64,000 nt of DNA from the NCBI RefSeq assembly GCF_025780075.1, contig NZ_JAOXHM010000004.1, positions 62,001-126,000 of the forward strand, written 5' to 3'. This stretch comes from Ureaplasma sp. ES3154-GEN. GTDB taxonomy: Bacteria; Bacillota_I; Bacilli_A; Mycoplasmatales; Mycoplasmoidaceae. The stretch's first letter is position 1. The number at the start of each line of letters is the position of its first letter. Position numbers and translations under genes: made by a program. The notes below the pieces were generated by a model. That model saw nothing but the letters and a program-made list of their open reading frames with translations. It did not search any database and was not told where the DNA came from. Below, piece after piece: positions 33,624 to 44,100 of this stretch.

Positions 33624-33848
33624 ATGAAAAATAAATCAATTCCTGCTAGTAAATTAGCACACGATGATCAAACTAAACAATTAGCAAGAATTTTAAATAT
33701 CCCCAATATTAGTCAGTATTCCGAAAAACAAATTAAAAAACAATCTAGAAATTTTGTTATTAATTTAATTATTGCGATTACAACTATGTTTATCACCATT
33801 GGGATCATTATTGTTGTCGCTATCATTATCGGTATTAAAAATGGATAA
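33624..33848 (+). CDS. Small single-span membrane protein downstream of rpmF
   Basis: A 74-residue protein with a polar, Gln/Lys-rich N-terminal half (about 1-45) and a long hydrophobic helix (about 46-70, rich in Ile and Val). It has no TGA codon. A weak AAAGAGAT lies upstream of the ATG, and a hairpin terminator starts at its stop codon. It lies 27 bases after rpmF on the same strand. No family is recognised. Confidence 0.7.
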   Translation: MKNKSIPASKLAHDDQTKQLARILNIPNISQYSEKQIKKQSRNFVINLIIAITTMFITIGIIIVVAIIIGIKNG

Positions 33849-33878
33849 CAGCTATCTGTTGTCCATTTTTTATTTTTT
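33840..33878 (+). terminator. Terminator of rpmF and the small membrane protein
   Basis: ATGGATAACAG and CTGTTGTCCAT form an 11-bp stem (with a G-T pair) around CTAT, followed by Ts. Confidence 0.85.
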
Positions 33879-34011
33879 TAGATAATTCTTACCAAATCAT
33901 TATATTTTACAAGAAATATCCATAAAAGTTATATTTTTCAGGGGATTAATTTATAATTAAATAGTATTTACAATACCACAAAATATCATAAAAACACAGG
34001 TGAATATCAAA

Positions 34012-36174
34012 ATGAATAAAACAAACAAACACAATGCAACCTTGTTTTTAAGTAAAAAACAAGCTGAAAAACTAGGAATCATTGATCTTGACAACCAACA
34101 AGTGGTAATTAACAACCGTTTTGTGGAAAGTCAAGTAATCAATAGTTTTGCCGACGAAGTAAAACTAGAAAAACTCGTCACTAAAGCATATACCTTTTAT
34201 AACGAAGAAAACGCTTCGAAACCGACTTTATTAAATGTTTTTGATGATTATGATTATCAGTCTCAAAACATAAGTTTTTTAACTTATTATGAAGCGAAAG
34301 TTTATGGTTTAGTACGTGAATACTTCTTAGAGCACGAACTAAAAACACGTGATATTTTGGATTATTTTCTAAGTAATGATCCGTTTAAAACGTGAAAGAC
34401 AGAAGAACTTGAAGTGTTACAAACCAATGTTGTTAACTGATTAACAGAATTAAACTTAGATATCGAACAAGTTAAACAAGAAATTGTTGATTTAGAAGAT
34501 AATCATGATTCAAACCACCTTTTAAATGAAGATGGTTTTATTCTACAAAAAGCTAAATTAGAAGCATCACTTGATATTCAACTAACTCTTTTATATTTAC
34601 TAACATTAATTGAACAAAAAACTAATCCTAATTTTGCTGACGAGTGAGCAAAAACGGGTTATGGTACTGAACGTATTCCGGGAGCATTTACTACATATGA
34701 TTACCGGGTTCGTCGTGAATATTTAGATCAAAAAAACTACAAACAAATGGTTCAAAAAATTAAGACTAATTCTGTGTCATCAACCAGTACATACGATGAA
34801 AAACAAGCGATGAAATTAGTTCACACACCCCAAGAAGAAGCAGTTCCTTTGTTACCAAAGGAACCAGAGCTAGCAATTACTCCTGTTATTAATTCTGATG
34901 AACAAACAGTAGTTAATTTAAAAGAAAACGAATTTGCTCATCAAGAAGAAATCAAATCTGAACCTGAATTGACACCAATTAATGCCATACAACAACCAGT
35001 TGCTGTTAAAAATGAAGCTAAAGAAACTGTTATTTTACCGGATTTTTCAAGTTTCAGCAGTGCAAATAATGGTTTAAACATTAATTTTAATTCAACAACC
35101 AAAAAAGAAGTAAATACAGTTAATGTTAAAAAAGAACTTGAAAAAGCGATTACTGATGAACCTTATCATGAAGTTGAAATTAAAGAAGATTATGTTCAAG
35201 ATTTATATGAAAGACATCCAGATGTTTACCGTGTTCACCACGAAACAGAAATGATGTGAAAAAATGAAGCAAATGTTGATATGATTTTCGAAAATGATGA
35301 TGAAGACCATAATTCAGAAGACCTAATGGTCCCAAGGGATACTGTTAATTTAGAAGAAGTGGTTGTTAAAGAAACAACAAATGAATATATCGAGCAGGAA
35401 ATTCTTCGTTATGAAACGATGTTGCGTGATTTAAATACACCAACTTCTGATACTGAAAAGGAAGAAAAATCTGTCACACAAAGCAAGATCGTTAATGAAC
35501 AAGAATGTTGTCGTCGTTTAGATCGCACAATTGATGAGTGTATTACTTGCTATTTAAATCATCCACGACCGATTATTGACCCTCGTGTTAAATATTTAGA
35601 CCAACGTTTAGAAATTTTAGAAAACATGCAACGCCTAAAAAATAATGTTGGTTACCTAGCTGTTAGTGAGGAACCAGTTGTTCAAACAACGGTTCTTCAA
35701 GAAGTCGAAGTTTCAAGTGTTGAAGATTCGCCGGCTCCAATAGAAATCGTGAAAGAATCTGAATTAATTGAAGAAGATTTAGTTACTAAATACTCTGATT
35801 TAAATAATCTTGGATCGCACAAATTTAAGATTTTAGATGAACGAATCCAAACACTAGAAAATATGGCAAAATACCAAAATGAAACACCTAATGTTTATTA
35901 CCTAGAAGAAGACACAAGTGTTCAGGTTGATAATGTAAATATTGAGGATTTATTAGTTAATCAACCGGTAGAAGAAGAAACAGTTGAAAAAATCGATACC
36001 TTTGGCAATGAAACCAAAGATCGTCTTGATGATTTTTTAAATGAACTTGATAACAACACACTTGATGTTAAAGAAGTAGAAGCAAATACAGATTGATTAA
36101 TTGACAATCATCAGGAATACAAAAATTATGGTAAAAAAACAATTCCATGATTCCGAAGAAAAAGACGTAAATAA
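34012..36174 (+). CDS. Large acidic protein, possible cytoskeletal or surface-associated factor
   Basis: A 720-residue protein read through several TGA (Trp) codons. Residues 1-250 are helical and globular-looking. A Glu/Val/Pro-rich low-complexity stretch follows (about 255-400). The C-terminal half is strongly acidic with heptad-like helices, and a short unit (YLDQRLEILENMQ, later ILDERIQTLENMA) occurs twice. No signal peptide or membrane segment is seen. AGGTG precedes the ATG at 34012. A coiled-coil protein gene starts 14 bases after its stop, so the two likely act together. Such acidic repeat-bearing proteins occur among mycoplasma cytoskeletal and terminal-organelle components, but I see no EAGR box, so this is only a guess. 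Confidence 0.75.
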
Positions 36175-36188
36175 GGAGGGATGCAGTT

Positions 36189-37508
36189 ATGAATAATAAA
36201 ATAATTGAAAAATATGTTGAGCTATCTTTTGATAATGAACAAATTACTCTAAAACGCAACGATAGTAAAATTTTTGTTTCTGAAAATGATGAATCTGCAC
36301 CTGTGGTGCCTTATGTTAGTACAAATGGAATCAATCATCCGCATACACACAGTAATCCAATAGCATCATTAGTTATTAATGATAATGAGTTTGATGTTAA
36401 AGGTCTAGAAAACTACCGTTTAGATATTGAAAACAAAATTACTGAATTGTATGAGGAATTAACCAGCGTTTATTTGAAGGCAAAAACAAATAAAAAGGAT
36501 GTTCCTACAGTTATTAAAAACCAAAAAATGTTAAATGATCATATCCAACAAACCCAAGTTGTTTGTGATAGTTTAACCTATGAGTGAGATGCTCATTTGT
36601 TGAGCGAAATTGGTTATGAAGAATATTTGAAATTAGAAAAAATTCAAGCAAAAACAGATTTAACTCTAAAACGGAAATTACGACATTATTATAATTTGTT
36701 AAACGATCCTCATGCATCAGATAATTTTTCGGATCTAAAATTAAACCAAAAAGAACAACGTGTTTATGATGCCATTAACGCAGCTGAAGAACAAAAAATT
36801 CTGGATTTACGTAACGAATACAACCAAAAACGTAATAGTATTATTGAGGAAACTTGAACCAATCTCTTAGTTAAAAAAGCTGATTTTGACGATTTGTCAT
36901 TTAAATCACAAGCAAACTTTGCATTATTGATTTCTGGTCAATATGGAATCATTAATGATCTTGAACGTTTGTTGAATGAACAAGAATTATTACGAATCAA
37001 AATGGTTGTTCAACGAACAAAACTACATCGTGAGCAATTAAACAACTTCTTTAAAAATAAAGACGAATATAATCAGGCTCTATACCAGATACAATTAGAG
37101 CTGCTTAAAGTGATGGGGGCAGAAGTTACAATTTTAGGTGCCTTAGCAAAAAATATTGACTTATTAAACCGTTTCTTAGGTGTTTTAAAACAACAAAACC
37201 ACCCATTTGCTTTATATGGTAATTATGTTAATATGTTGACCAAATTAGCAAAAATTGTTGCAAATAATGCAAAGAATGCATTATTAAAAACAAATGACGA
37301 AGATAATGTTATTCATGAAGTTGTTTTAGAAACAACTGGCTATGCAAATGATCATGATCACGATGAAGTAGTTACAAACACTGTTTATAAACAAACAAAA
37401 ATTATTCCTAATTACGAAGTAAATGTTTATGCTAATCAACCACGTGATTTACATGTCCAAGCGTATGTGAATGAGCAGCCTGTAAATATTAAAATTAAGA
37501 AAAAATAG
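36189..37508 (+). CDS. Coiled-coil protein, partner of the upstream acidic protein
   Basis: A 439-residue protein with two TGA codons read as Trp. After a polar first 75 residues it is mostly helical, with long charged heptad stretches (about 78-330). These include LENYRLDIENKITELYEEL and LYQIQLELLKVMG. The tail contains a His/Asp cluster (NDHDHDE) and ends in a Lys-rich motif. AAGGAGGG, a very strong ribosome binding site, precedes the ATG at 36189. It follows the acidic protein gene by 14 bases and is followed 9 bases later by folD. No membrane segment or known domain is recognised. Confidence 0.78.
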
Positions 37509-37517
37509 TTTTTTATT

Positions 37518-38339
37518 ATGAAAATGTTAATTAGTCGTTTATATGATAAGCTATGAACTAAACTAGTTGAACAAACTAAGGATCGTACGAAAATTATTCA
37601 TATTTTCTATGATTCTTTTTTTGTTTCTTACGATTCAATTTATTTAAAAGTTAAGCGTAAGTATGCAAGTTTATTGCAAATTTCTTTAAAATTTTATGAT
37701 TTGCGTGACACAAATGTTATTAATAAATTAAGTGTAATTATGCAAAATATTATAGATCAATCTGATTTTCTATTTTACGAACTTCCAATTGAACAAAAAT
37801 TATTAGAAGCAACCGGTTTAATGAATTATTTAACACCTGATAATGATATTGACGGGTTAGCTAGTTATTTATATTTAGAAAACAACATTAAAAATATTAA
37901 ATATCATCCTGCAACGATCGAGGCCGTTTTGTTATTAATTCATAGTTTAAAATTAGAGACTCATAAACTAAAATTAGTTATTTTAGGACGGTCAAAGCAT
38001 TTAGGGAATTATTTATATCATCTGTTACATAATTTATTTTTGCAAACAGATGTTATTAGTAAACAAACCAAAGACAAAGAAAAAATATTAAAAGACGCTG
38101 ATATTGTTATCTCATGCATTAATCAAATTAATCAATATTCAGTTGAAAATCTTAAGGATAACAGCTATTTGATCGATGTAACATTTGAGGAATATAAGAA
38201 TAAAATTTATGGCTCATTTATTTATGATTATGCTTACCAAACAACTCACAATATTGCAGTATCGCCTTCACCGGGTGGCGTAGGTAAATTAACGACACTT
38301 TGTTTACTAAAAAACTACTTTAAAACCTTTAATAAATAA
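37518..38339 (+). CDS. folD: Bifunctional methylenetetrahydrofolate dehydrogenase/cyclohydrolase
   Basis: A 273-residue FolD, which oxidises 5,10-methylene-THF to methenyl-THF and hydrolyses it to 10-formyl-THF for purine and formyl-Met-tRNA synthesis. The N-terminal segment SIYLKVKRKYASL carries the conserved Tyr and Lys of the active site. DNDIDGL is the folate-side motif, and VILGRSKHLGN starts the Rossmann domain. DADIVISCI and SPSPGGVGKLTT end it. The canonical Asp-Val of the NADP site is not obvious, and the protein is more divergent than most FolDs. One TGA (37554) is Trp. It follows the coiled-coil gene by 9 bases with no strong ribosome binding site. Confidence 0.88.
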
Positions 38340-38373
38340 TTAAATAATTAATTATCATAAATGCATAAAATAA

Positions 38374-38403
38374 CACCCACTTAACATATGATTTAGATGG
38401 GTG
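38374..38403 (+). promoter_or_regulatory. Hairpin covering the ribosome binding site of the sigma-like gene
   Basis: CACCCA (38374-38379) can pair with TGGGTG (38398-38403), whose GGGTG is the Shine-Dalgarno sequence of the next gene. It has no T-run, so it looks like a translational control element rather than a terminator. Confidence 0.4.
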
Positions 38404-38412
38404 ATATTTAAT

Positions 38413-39000
38413 ATGTTTTCGGCTATTTTATTTCTTATTGCAGATAATGATCAAAAAGTCATTATGTGATTTTACAAAAAATACTACCGTATTTTTATGG
38501 CTTATATCGGTAAATTAATTAATCAAAAGGGTTTCTATTTGGATTATCAGCTATCTGACTACTATACAATTATTTTTGCGGCTATTAAAAAAGCGGCAAG
38601 TAGTTTAAAGAAACAAAGCAACATCAGTCTACCAGTGTTTCTTGCATTTATTAAGAAATATTTGTATTATGAATTTATTAGTGATTTACGGAAGGATTTA
38701 AATAATAAAAACAGGGTTCTTGTTTGTAAAAAAGATATCAATCAGATGAATATTAACAGTGAGCAATTTGTTGATGAATATACTATTAATTATGAAAAAA
38801 GTTTAAATGAACGTTTGGATCGAGAAGCTTTTGACGAATATCTTTATCAACATCATCGTTCATTATGGGATTTTTTTAAATTAGTTAAGGAACATTATAA
38901 TGTTAAAGATATTTCGCATCTAACAATGTGTACACAAAAACAAGTTTATAATAAAATTCAAAAACTAAAGCTTTTGTATCGCAATTTTAATCGGGAATAA
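38413..39000 (+). CDS. Small sigma-70-like factor (MG428-type)
   Basis: A 195-residue protein with the two-part layout of small ECF-like sigma factors. The region 2-like N-terminal part (about 15-100) has a Tyr-rich helix (WFYKKYYRIFM), an acidic turn and LRKDLNNKNR. After a linker, the region 4-like C-terminus (about 145-195) ends in a helix-turn-helix candidate (DISHLTMCTQKQVYNKIQKLK). M. genitalium MG428 is a comparable small regulator that induces recombination genes. The ATG at 38413 follows GGGTGAT, which lies in a possible hairpin. One TGA is Trp. The assignment rests on layout, not on strong motifs. Confidence 0.6.
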
Positions 39001-39072
39001 CTTTAAAAATAATTAAAAACACTATTAAGTTAAGGAACAAATAAGTAAGAAAAATAAAAAAATTAAAATAAA

Positions 39073-39101
39073 TTGCATTTTTATCTTTATTTATGTATAA
39101 T
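39073..39101 (+). promoter_or_regulatory. Promoter of the five-tRNA cluster
   Basis: TTGCAT (39073-39078), a 17-base spacer and TATAAT (39096-39101), ending 18 bases before tRNA-Tyr. Confidence 0.8.
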
Positions 39102-39119
39102 TATATAGTGTTTTTAAAT

Positions 39120-39203
39120 GGACAGATAGCGAAGTGGCCAAACGCATCCGGCTGTAACCCGGCTCCGAGAGGTTCGTAGGTTCGAATCCTACTCTGTCCA
39201 CCA
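39120..39203 (+). tRNA. tRNA-Tyr (GTA)
   Basis: An 84-base class II tRNA with a long variable arm, acceptor GGACAGA/TCTGTCC, anticodon GTA and encoded CCA. It is the first gene of the cluster. Confidence 0.96.
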
Positions 39204-39204
39204 T

Positions 39205-39279
39205 TGGCCTGTAGCCAAGCGGTAAGGCAGAAGATTTTGATTCTTCCACGCGCAGGTTCGATCCCTGCCAGGCCAGCCA
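39205..39279 (+). tRNA. tRNA-Gln (TTG)
   Basis: A 75-base cloverleaf with acceptor TGGCCTG/CAGGCCA, anticodon TTG in loop TTTTGAT and encoded CCA. It begins 1 base after tRNA-Tyr. Confidence 0.96.
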
Positions 39280-39316
39280 TTAAAACACCACCTATATAGT
39301 ATTCTATATAGTCTAT

Positions 39317-39391
39317 GCCTCATTAGCTCAGTGGTAGAGCATTTCACTTTTAATGAAGGGGTCGTAGGTTCGAACCCTACATGGGGCACCA
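39317..39391 (+). tRNA. tRNA-Lys (TTT)
   Basis: A 75-base cloverleaf with acceptor GCCTCAT/ATGGGGC (including a T-G pair), anticodon loop CTTTTAA with anticodon TTT, TTCGAAC T-loop and encoded CCA. Confidence 0.95.
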
Positions 39392-39428
39392 TTTAAATTC
39401 AACCATATTATATATGGTTTTTATTATT

Positions 39429-39514
39429 GCTGGAGTGGCGGAATGGTAGACGCATTGGACTTAAAATCCAATGACTTCACGGTCGTGAGGGTTCAAGTCC
39501 CTCTTCCAGCACCA
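39429..39514 (+). tRNA. tRNA-Leu (TAA)
   Basis: An 86-base class II tRNA with acceptor GCTGGAG/TTCCAGC, anticodon TAA in loop CTTAAAA, a long variable arm and encoded CCA. Confidence 0.96.
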
Positions 39515-39518
39515 TAAT

Positions 39519-39592
39519 GCGGGTGTAGTTCAATGGTAGAACTATAGCCTTCCAAGCTATTAGTGTGGGTTCGATTCCCATCACCCGCTCCA
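39519..39592 (+). tRNA. tRNA-Gly (TCC)
   Basis: A 74-base cloverleaf with acceptor GCGGGTG/CACCCGC, anticodon TCC in loop CTTCCAA and encoded CCA. Together with tRNA-Gly(GCC) at 23634 it covers all glycine codons. Confidence 0.96.
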
Positions 39593-39601
39593 TTAAACAT
39601 T

Positions 39602-39630
39602 AAAATGTTCGCATTAGCGAACATTTTTTA
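39602..39630 (+). terminator. Terminator of the tRNA cluster
   Basis: AAATGTTCGC and GCGAACATTT enclose ATTA and are followed by Ts, 10 bases after the last tRNA. Confidence 0.9.
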
Positions 39631-39658
39631 TCATATATCAACAGAATTTGAAATAGTT

Positions 39659-40435
39659 ATGAAAAAACAACATTGGGTAAAAAATCAATTAGGATATGAC
39701 ACGAATCTTTTTATCTATCAAGATAAAAATCAGTTTAATTTTTCTATCGACACATTATTACTTGCCAATTGAGCAACACTAAAACATAAAACCAAAAAAG
39801 TTTGTGAAATAGGGTTAAATAACGGTGCATTATCTATTTTACTTGCTAAGCGCAAAGATGATTTAATTATTGATGGTATAGAAATCAATTCCGAAGCAAT
39901 TGATCTAGCGCAATTTAATGTGGATGAAAATTATTTAACTGAACGTATTAACGTTATCAATGCAGATTTTAATGAATATGCAGTAAGTCGTCATTGGGAT
40001 GAAAAAGATCGTTATGATTTAATTATTTGTAATCCCCCATACCATTTAGCATCTGGTGTGAAAAATAAACAATTAAGTAAACAAAGTGAAAATGCGTTAT
40101 ATGAGCAAACATTAACATTTACACAAATAATGCAAGGTGTTCATAGAATGCTTAAACAAAAAGGTACATTATCCATGATTGTTTCGAGTGTTAGGTTAGT
40201 TGATTTAATTTACATAATGAAGCAATACAAATTCGAGCCAAAGCGAATTATGATGGTTTATTCACGACCTTATAAACCTAGTTGTTTAGTGCTAGTTGAA
40301 GCAGTTTATAATACGACACCAGGATTGGTTATGGAAAATAGTTTATTGCTACATAACGAAAATCCTAACGACCACAGTTATACGAATGAAGCCCTAATTT
40401 ACCATCGGATTAATTATTTTAGAAAAGAAAAATAA
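39659..40435 (+). CDS. trmN6: tRNA1(Val) adenine-N6 methyltransferase family protein
   Basis: A 258-residue class I SAM methyltransferase of the TrmN6/YfiC group. SAM-binding VCEIGLNNGALSILLAKR lies near 43-60 and GIEINSEAIDLAQFN near 72-86. The N6-adenine motif IICNPPYH is near 122-129. IYQDKNQFNFSIDTLLLANW at the start is typical of the family. TGA (39770) is Trp. The ribosome binding site is weak, and the start follows FIYQD-type N-termini in homologues. It lies just after a tRNA cluster, though the TrmN6 target in E. coli is tRNA-Val, which is not in that cluster. Confidence 0.87.
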
Positions 40436-40462
40436 CCTATTTTCACAATAGGTTATTTTTTA
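40431..40462. terminator. Bidirectional terminator between trmN6 and pfkA
   Basis: AATAACCTATT and AATAGGTTATT around a 5-base loop, with A- and T-runs at the outer ends, between two convergent genes. Confidence 0.9.
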
Positions 40463-40472
40463 ATAATCAATT

Positions 40473-41426
40473 TTATTTGTTTTCGAACAAGTAAAATTGC
40501 ATTTGATTTGGATTATCTTGGTCAATTCCTAAGAAATATAAATTTGTAAGATCAGTTTTTCTTGTTATAAAATCAAATAAGGTTGATGATGCTTGCAGCG
40601 CAATTGTGTAATCGAGTTGATTAACGTTACAACCACGTTGCAAATAAGAGAAAATTTGGGGTTTTCTGATTGTCTTAGTAATAAAAATATTAGCTAAAAT
40701 TTTGTTAATATCATTGTACTCATTGGAAGTATAAATTAATTCTTTAACAACAATTAGAGGATCGAATTCTTCATTATTATCAATTTTATATGCAATAATA
40801 TCTGCAATTTGCTGACCAGTTAGTTTTTCATTTTGTTTACTAATAACTAATAATGGGTTTAAATTTTTTATTGATTCTTTGACTAAATAATCGTGATCAC
40901 GACCCATAATTTCAACAAAACATATTGCTTGGTGGGCTTTATTTGTATAAATAAGATTTTTTAATAATTGATTATTAAATGTTGCGGCCGATGAGGCTCC
41001 AAGAGTATAGTATTTTGGGTGAAAATCATTATCAATAGAAAAAGGAATGCCATAAGCATTAATCTTTGCTGCATTAGCGATGACATTTGTTGCTGCTAAA
41101 CTTCCGTTTCCTCCGAGAACAATAAGGTGTTTAATTTCGTTTTGTTGTAAATTATTAACAATTTTTCTTAGTGTATATTCATCATCTTGCAATCAAATTT
41201 TTAGACGAGATGAGCCTAAAAAGGTGCTAGGTTGATGCAAGTATTGATCATAATCAACATTTTTATCAACAGATTGAATATCATTGTTAATTAATCCGAT
41301 TAATCCATTAAAACTCAAATAAACGTCATACTTTTTTGAGAATTTTTTAATACTTGTTGCTAAAAAAACATTCATACCTGGTGCATCGCCGCCAGATGTA
41401 ACTAATAAAATGCGTTCTTTGATCAT
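40473..41426 (-). CDS. pfkA: Divergent 6-phosphofructokinase
   Basis: A 317-residue ATP-PFK family protein joined across a TGA (41193, Trp). Retained family features are LVTSGGDAPGMN (residues 8-19), FLGSSRL, the catalytic SIDNDF loop with its Asp pair, EIMGR and LQRG. Several normally invariant positions differ. GGDGS is GGNGS (the Asp that helps hold Mg-ATP), GTD after the IDND loop is replaced by HPK, and the Glu of AITE lies in VVKE. It is therefore either a fast-evolving glycolytic enzyme or a paralogue with changed activity. It lies 3 bases downstream of a methyltransferase gene on the same strand. Confidence 0.85.
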
Positions 41427-41429
41427 AAA

Positions 41430-42038
41430 TTAAATTTTAACACTTTCAATAATAATTCATTGTTGTTGCGGTTCGACTATCATTTTAATTTGGTTAAACC
41501 CCGCTTGGTTTAATTCCTTAATTAAATCAAATTCACTAACCAGATCAAAAGTTAATATGTTTTGTCATTCGATTTGTTTCTTAATACTTGAAAAAATAAT
41601 ATTAAAACGACCTTGATTTTTTAATAAACGAAAAATATTGCTAAATGCTTTTTGCCGGTCTCTTCAAAAATAAATTGTTGAAAAAGCAGTTGCTAATGAG
41701 TATTTAGCGTTGGGTGCGTTAAAATCCTCAATAGAAGCTTGAAAAAGCTCAACACGCTTTTGTGCGATTTCATCTATATTTATCTCTGTACTTACATTAA
41801 TTGACATCGCTGAAATATCTATGCCTGTTACAAATGATGTTAAACCTGCCAGTCGTTTAATATTAATTCCTCCACCACACCCGATTTCCAAACAGACATC
41901 GTTATTTTTAACTTCTAAATTCTTAAAAGCTCAGTCGCCAACTGGTTTGTGATGTTCATTCATATCAATTACTAAATTGTAACCTTCTTGATCGTTTGTT
42001 GGATTTGCAAAACTATTGTTTGTTTTTGCGTGGCTCAT
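41430..42038 (-). CDS. Class I SAM-dependent methyltransferase
   Basis: A 202-residue protein with TGA read as Trp at several points. The SAM-binding motif I, LEIGCGGGINIKRLA, lies near residues 50-64, motif II is VTGIDIS, and the later LLKNQGRFNIIFSS matches motif IV/V spacing. The layout (Met11 family) is that of small-molecule or tRNA methyltransferases, but nothing fixes the substrate. AAGG lies 6 bases before the ATG at 42038. The stop at 41430 precedes pfkA by 3 bases, so the two are cotranscribed. Confidence 0.85.
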
Positions 42039-42115
42039 ATTTTAACCTTTCATTTTTTATTATTTTTTTTAGATTTTATAAATATCAGATATATTAGAAT
42101 TGTAAATAAAAATAT

Positions 42116-42144
42116 TTGACAAAACTAACACCTTTAATTATAAT
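42116..42144 (+). promoter_or_regulatory. Promoter of tRNA-Leu (CAA)
   Basis: TTGACA (42116-42121), exactly 17 bases, then TATAAT (42139-42144): a perfect vegetative consensus. The tRNA starts 11 bases downstream. Confidence 0.92.
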
Positions 42145-42155
42145 ATATTAGTGCT

Positions 42156-42237
42156 GCTCAATTGGCGAAATGGCAGACGCAGTTGACTCAAAATCAACCG
42201 AGAAATCATATGGGTTCGAGTCCCTTATTGAGCACCA
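42156..42237 (+). tRNA. tRNA-Leu (CAA)
   Basis: An 82-base class II tRNA with acceptor GCTCAAT/ATTGAGC, anticodon CAA in loop CTCAAAA, a variable arm and encoded CCA. Confidence 0.96.
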
Positions 42238-42249
42238 TTTTAAAATATA

Positions 42250-42289
42250 AAAACCTTTCTAATCTTAACGATCAGGAAGGTTTTTTTTG
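42250..42289 (+). terminator. Terminator of tRNA-Leu, overlapping the dnaG end
   Basis: AAAACCTTTCT pairs with AGGAAGGTTTT (one G-T pair) and eight Ts follow. The right arm and loop include the last codons and stop of dnaG on the other strand. Confidence 0.75.
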
Positions 42290-44100
42290 TGTTTTAAAAA
42301 GGGAATAGTATCTCTAATAGCTCAATTTGCGAATTCTGTAATTGCAATATGTTTTTCATTGGGATTTTCTTTATTAATTCAGGGTCAGTGGTTTTTGGGA
42401 TCAAGAATAAAATTTTTAATTTTACTATACAAATCATTAGTAGGATGATCATGTTCTTCAGGATCTCATTTATTGATAAATCATCCTAATTTATAGTCCT
42501 GATTATCACGATTAGGCTTATCGTTGACGTCGATATAAAGAGTGTCAAAATAATCTAATAATGCAGAGTATTCTGGAAGAAGTTGAAAGCGTTTAGTAGG
42601 GTTTAAAGCCACACAAACTTGTTGGTAGCAATCTTGTGACTGAATCATTGCTGCAAACATTGAATACAAATTATTTGTATTAGCAACCTGTTTTTGGTTT
42701 CTAAATTGATAATTTAATTTGTATAAAGTTTTTGATTGTTCTTGAACAACTTGTTTTTGGTATTGCAAATTTTGTTTTCGTAAAATTTTTCGAATTTCAT
42801 AAATGGCTATATCATTTGTAAAACGATCGTTAATTTGCATATAAATAGGAACATAATTACTAATGTATATTTCTTGACCTGTTTGCGCAATTACTTGCTG
42901 AATTTTTTGGTGATAATTGTTTTTTGCAATTAAATCATTTTCGTTTATATATAATTTCACGAAATATTGCAGTAAAAAAACGGAATAATGTACATATTTT
43001 TGCAATTGATCTTTTAGTTTTTCTTCATTCTGATTAACTAAAAATTCATTAAAATCCTTGTAAGGATTGTTTTGGTGATCAATGACAAATAAATCAAATT
43101 GCTGAGCAATTGGAGATTGCAAATATTTTAATGTAACTTCCATTCCTGCTTGGTCATTATCAAATGCCAGGATTAGTTTTTTGATATTTAGTTGTTTCAA
43201 AAGTTTAGTATGTTCGTTAGTTAATGCAACGCCCATTGTTCCAACGATGTTATGTATTCCTGCTTGATATGCACTAATAACATCAAAGAATCCTTCGCAA
43301 ATATATAAACTTTCTGACTCTTGTAGGTTTTTATTGACTAAATTAAGGTTATACAAAGTGTTTTTCTTTAAAAAAATAGCCGATTCCTTGGAATTCATAT
43401 ATTTACTAGTTTTTTGTTCTTCCATTGCGCGGCCACTGAAACCGATAATTTGGTTGTGCAAATTTGCAATAGGAAATATAATTCGGTTAAAAAAATAGTC
43501 TTGATGTTTCCCTTGTTCATTGACTTTAATCAAACTGTAGTCAACAAGGTTTTTTCAAGTAAAAAACTCATTTTCAGCGCTAATGCTATCCATGACTTTT
43601 TCTAAAACTGAAGTTAGGAAATTATCCTTTGGAGCATATCCAATTTGGAACAACTCAATCATTTCATCACTAATTTTACGTTTTTTTAAATACTGCTTAA
43701 TGCTTTTATTTTTTAGATCATTTAACCACATATGAAAATAAAAAGCAATTTTTTGGTTCATAAAACCAACATCATCAGCGAGTTTTTGCTGTGGTGATTG
43801 ATTTTTAATTACTTTTAACAACGATGGATCTAAATGATGATCACTAATGATCTTCGCTGCTGCTTGTTGATAAGAAATATTTTCTTTTAATGCAACAAAT
43901 TTAATAGCATCGCCAGCGGTATTGCAAGCAAAACATTTGAAAACTTTTTTTACATCATTGATCGATAACGATGGTTTAGTATCATTATGAAAAGGACAAA
44001 CACAAATAAAACTGTTAGATTTTTTACTAAGTGTTAAATATTGTCCAATAACATCGGATACTTTAACTTGATCTTTGATGCTATCGTACAAATTAGTCAC
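42265..44100 (-). CDS. dnaG: DNA primase
   Basis: A 611-residue DnaG that lays RNA primers for chromosome replication. The N-terminal CHC2-type zinc site uses C35, H38, C56 and C59 (CPFH...CFAC). The TOPRIM core has LYICEGFFDVISAYQAG and LILAFDNDQAGME. The C-terminal helicase-interacting part is present but divergent. Many TGA codons are Trp. I chose the GTG at 44100, which overlaps the glyS stop by 8 bases. GAAGGAC lies about 17 bases upstream, rather far, so a non-standard start a few codons earlier is possible. The gene ends in the tRNA-Leu terminator region. The rpoD gene that often follows dnaG is absent. Confidence 0.93.

Noticed and set aside
39189-39392. 67-residue ORF on the minus strand across tRNA-Gln and tRNA-Lys
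   Set aside because: It is antisense to tRNA genes and matches the well-known spurious tRNA-antisense protein type.
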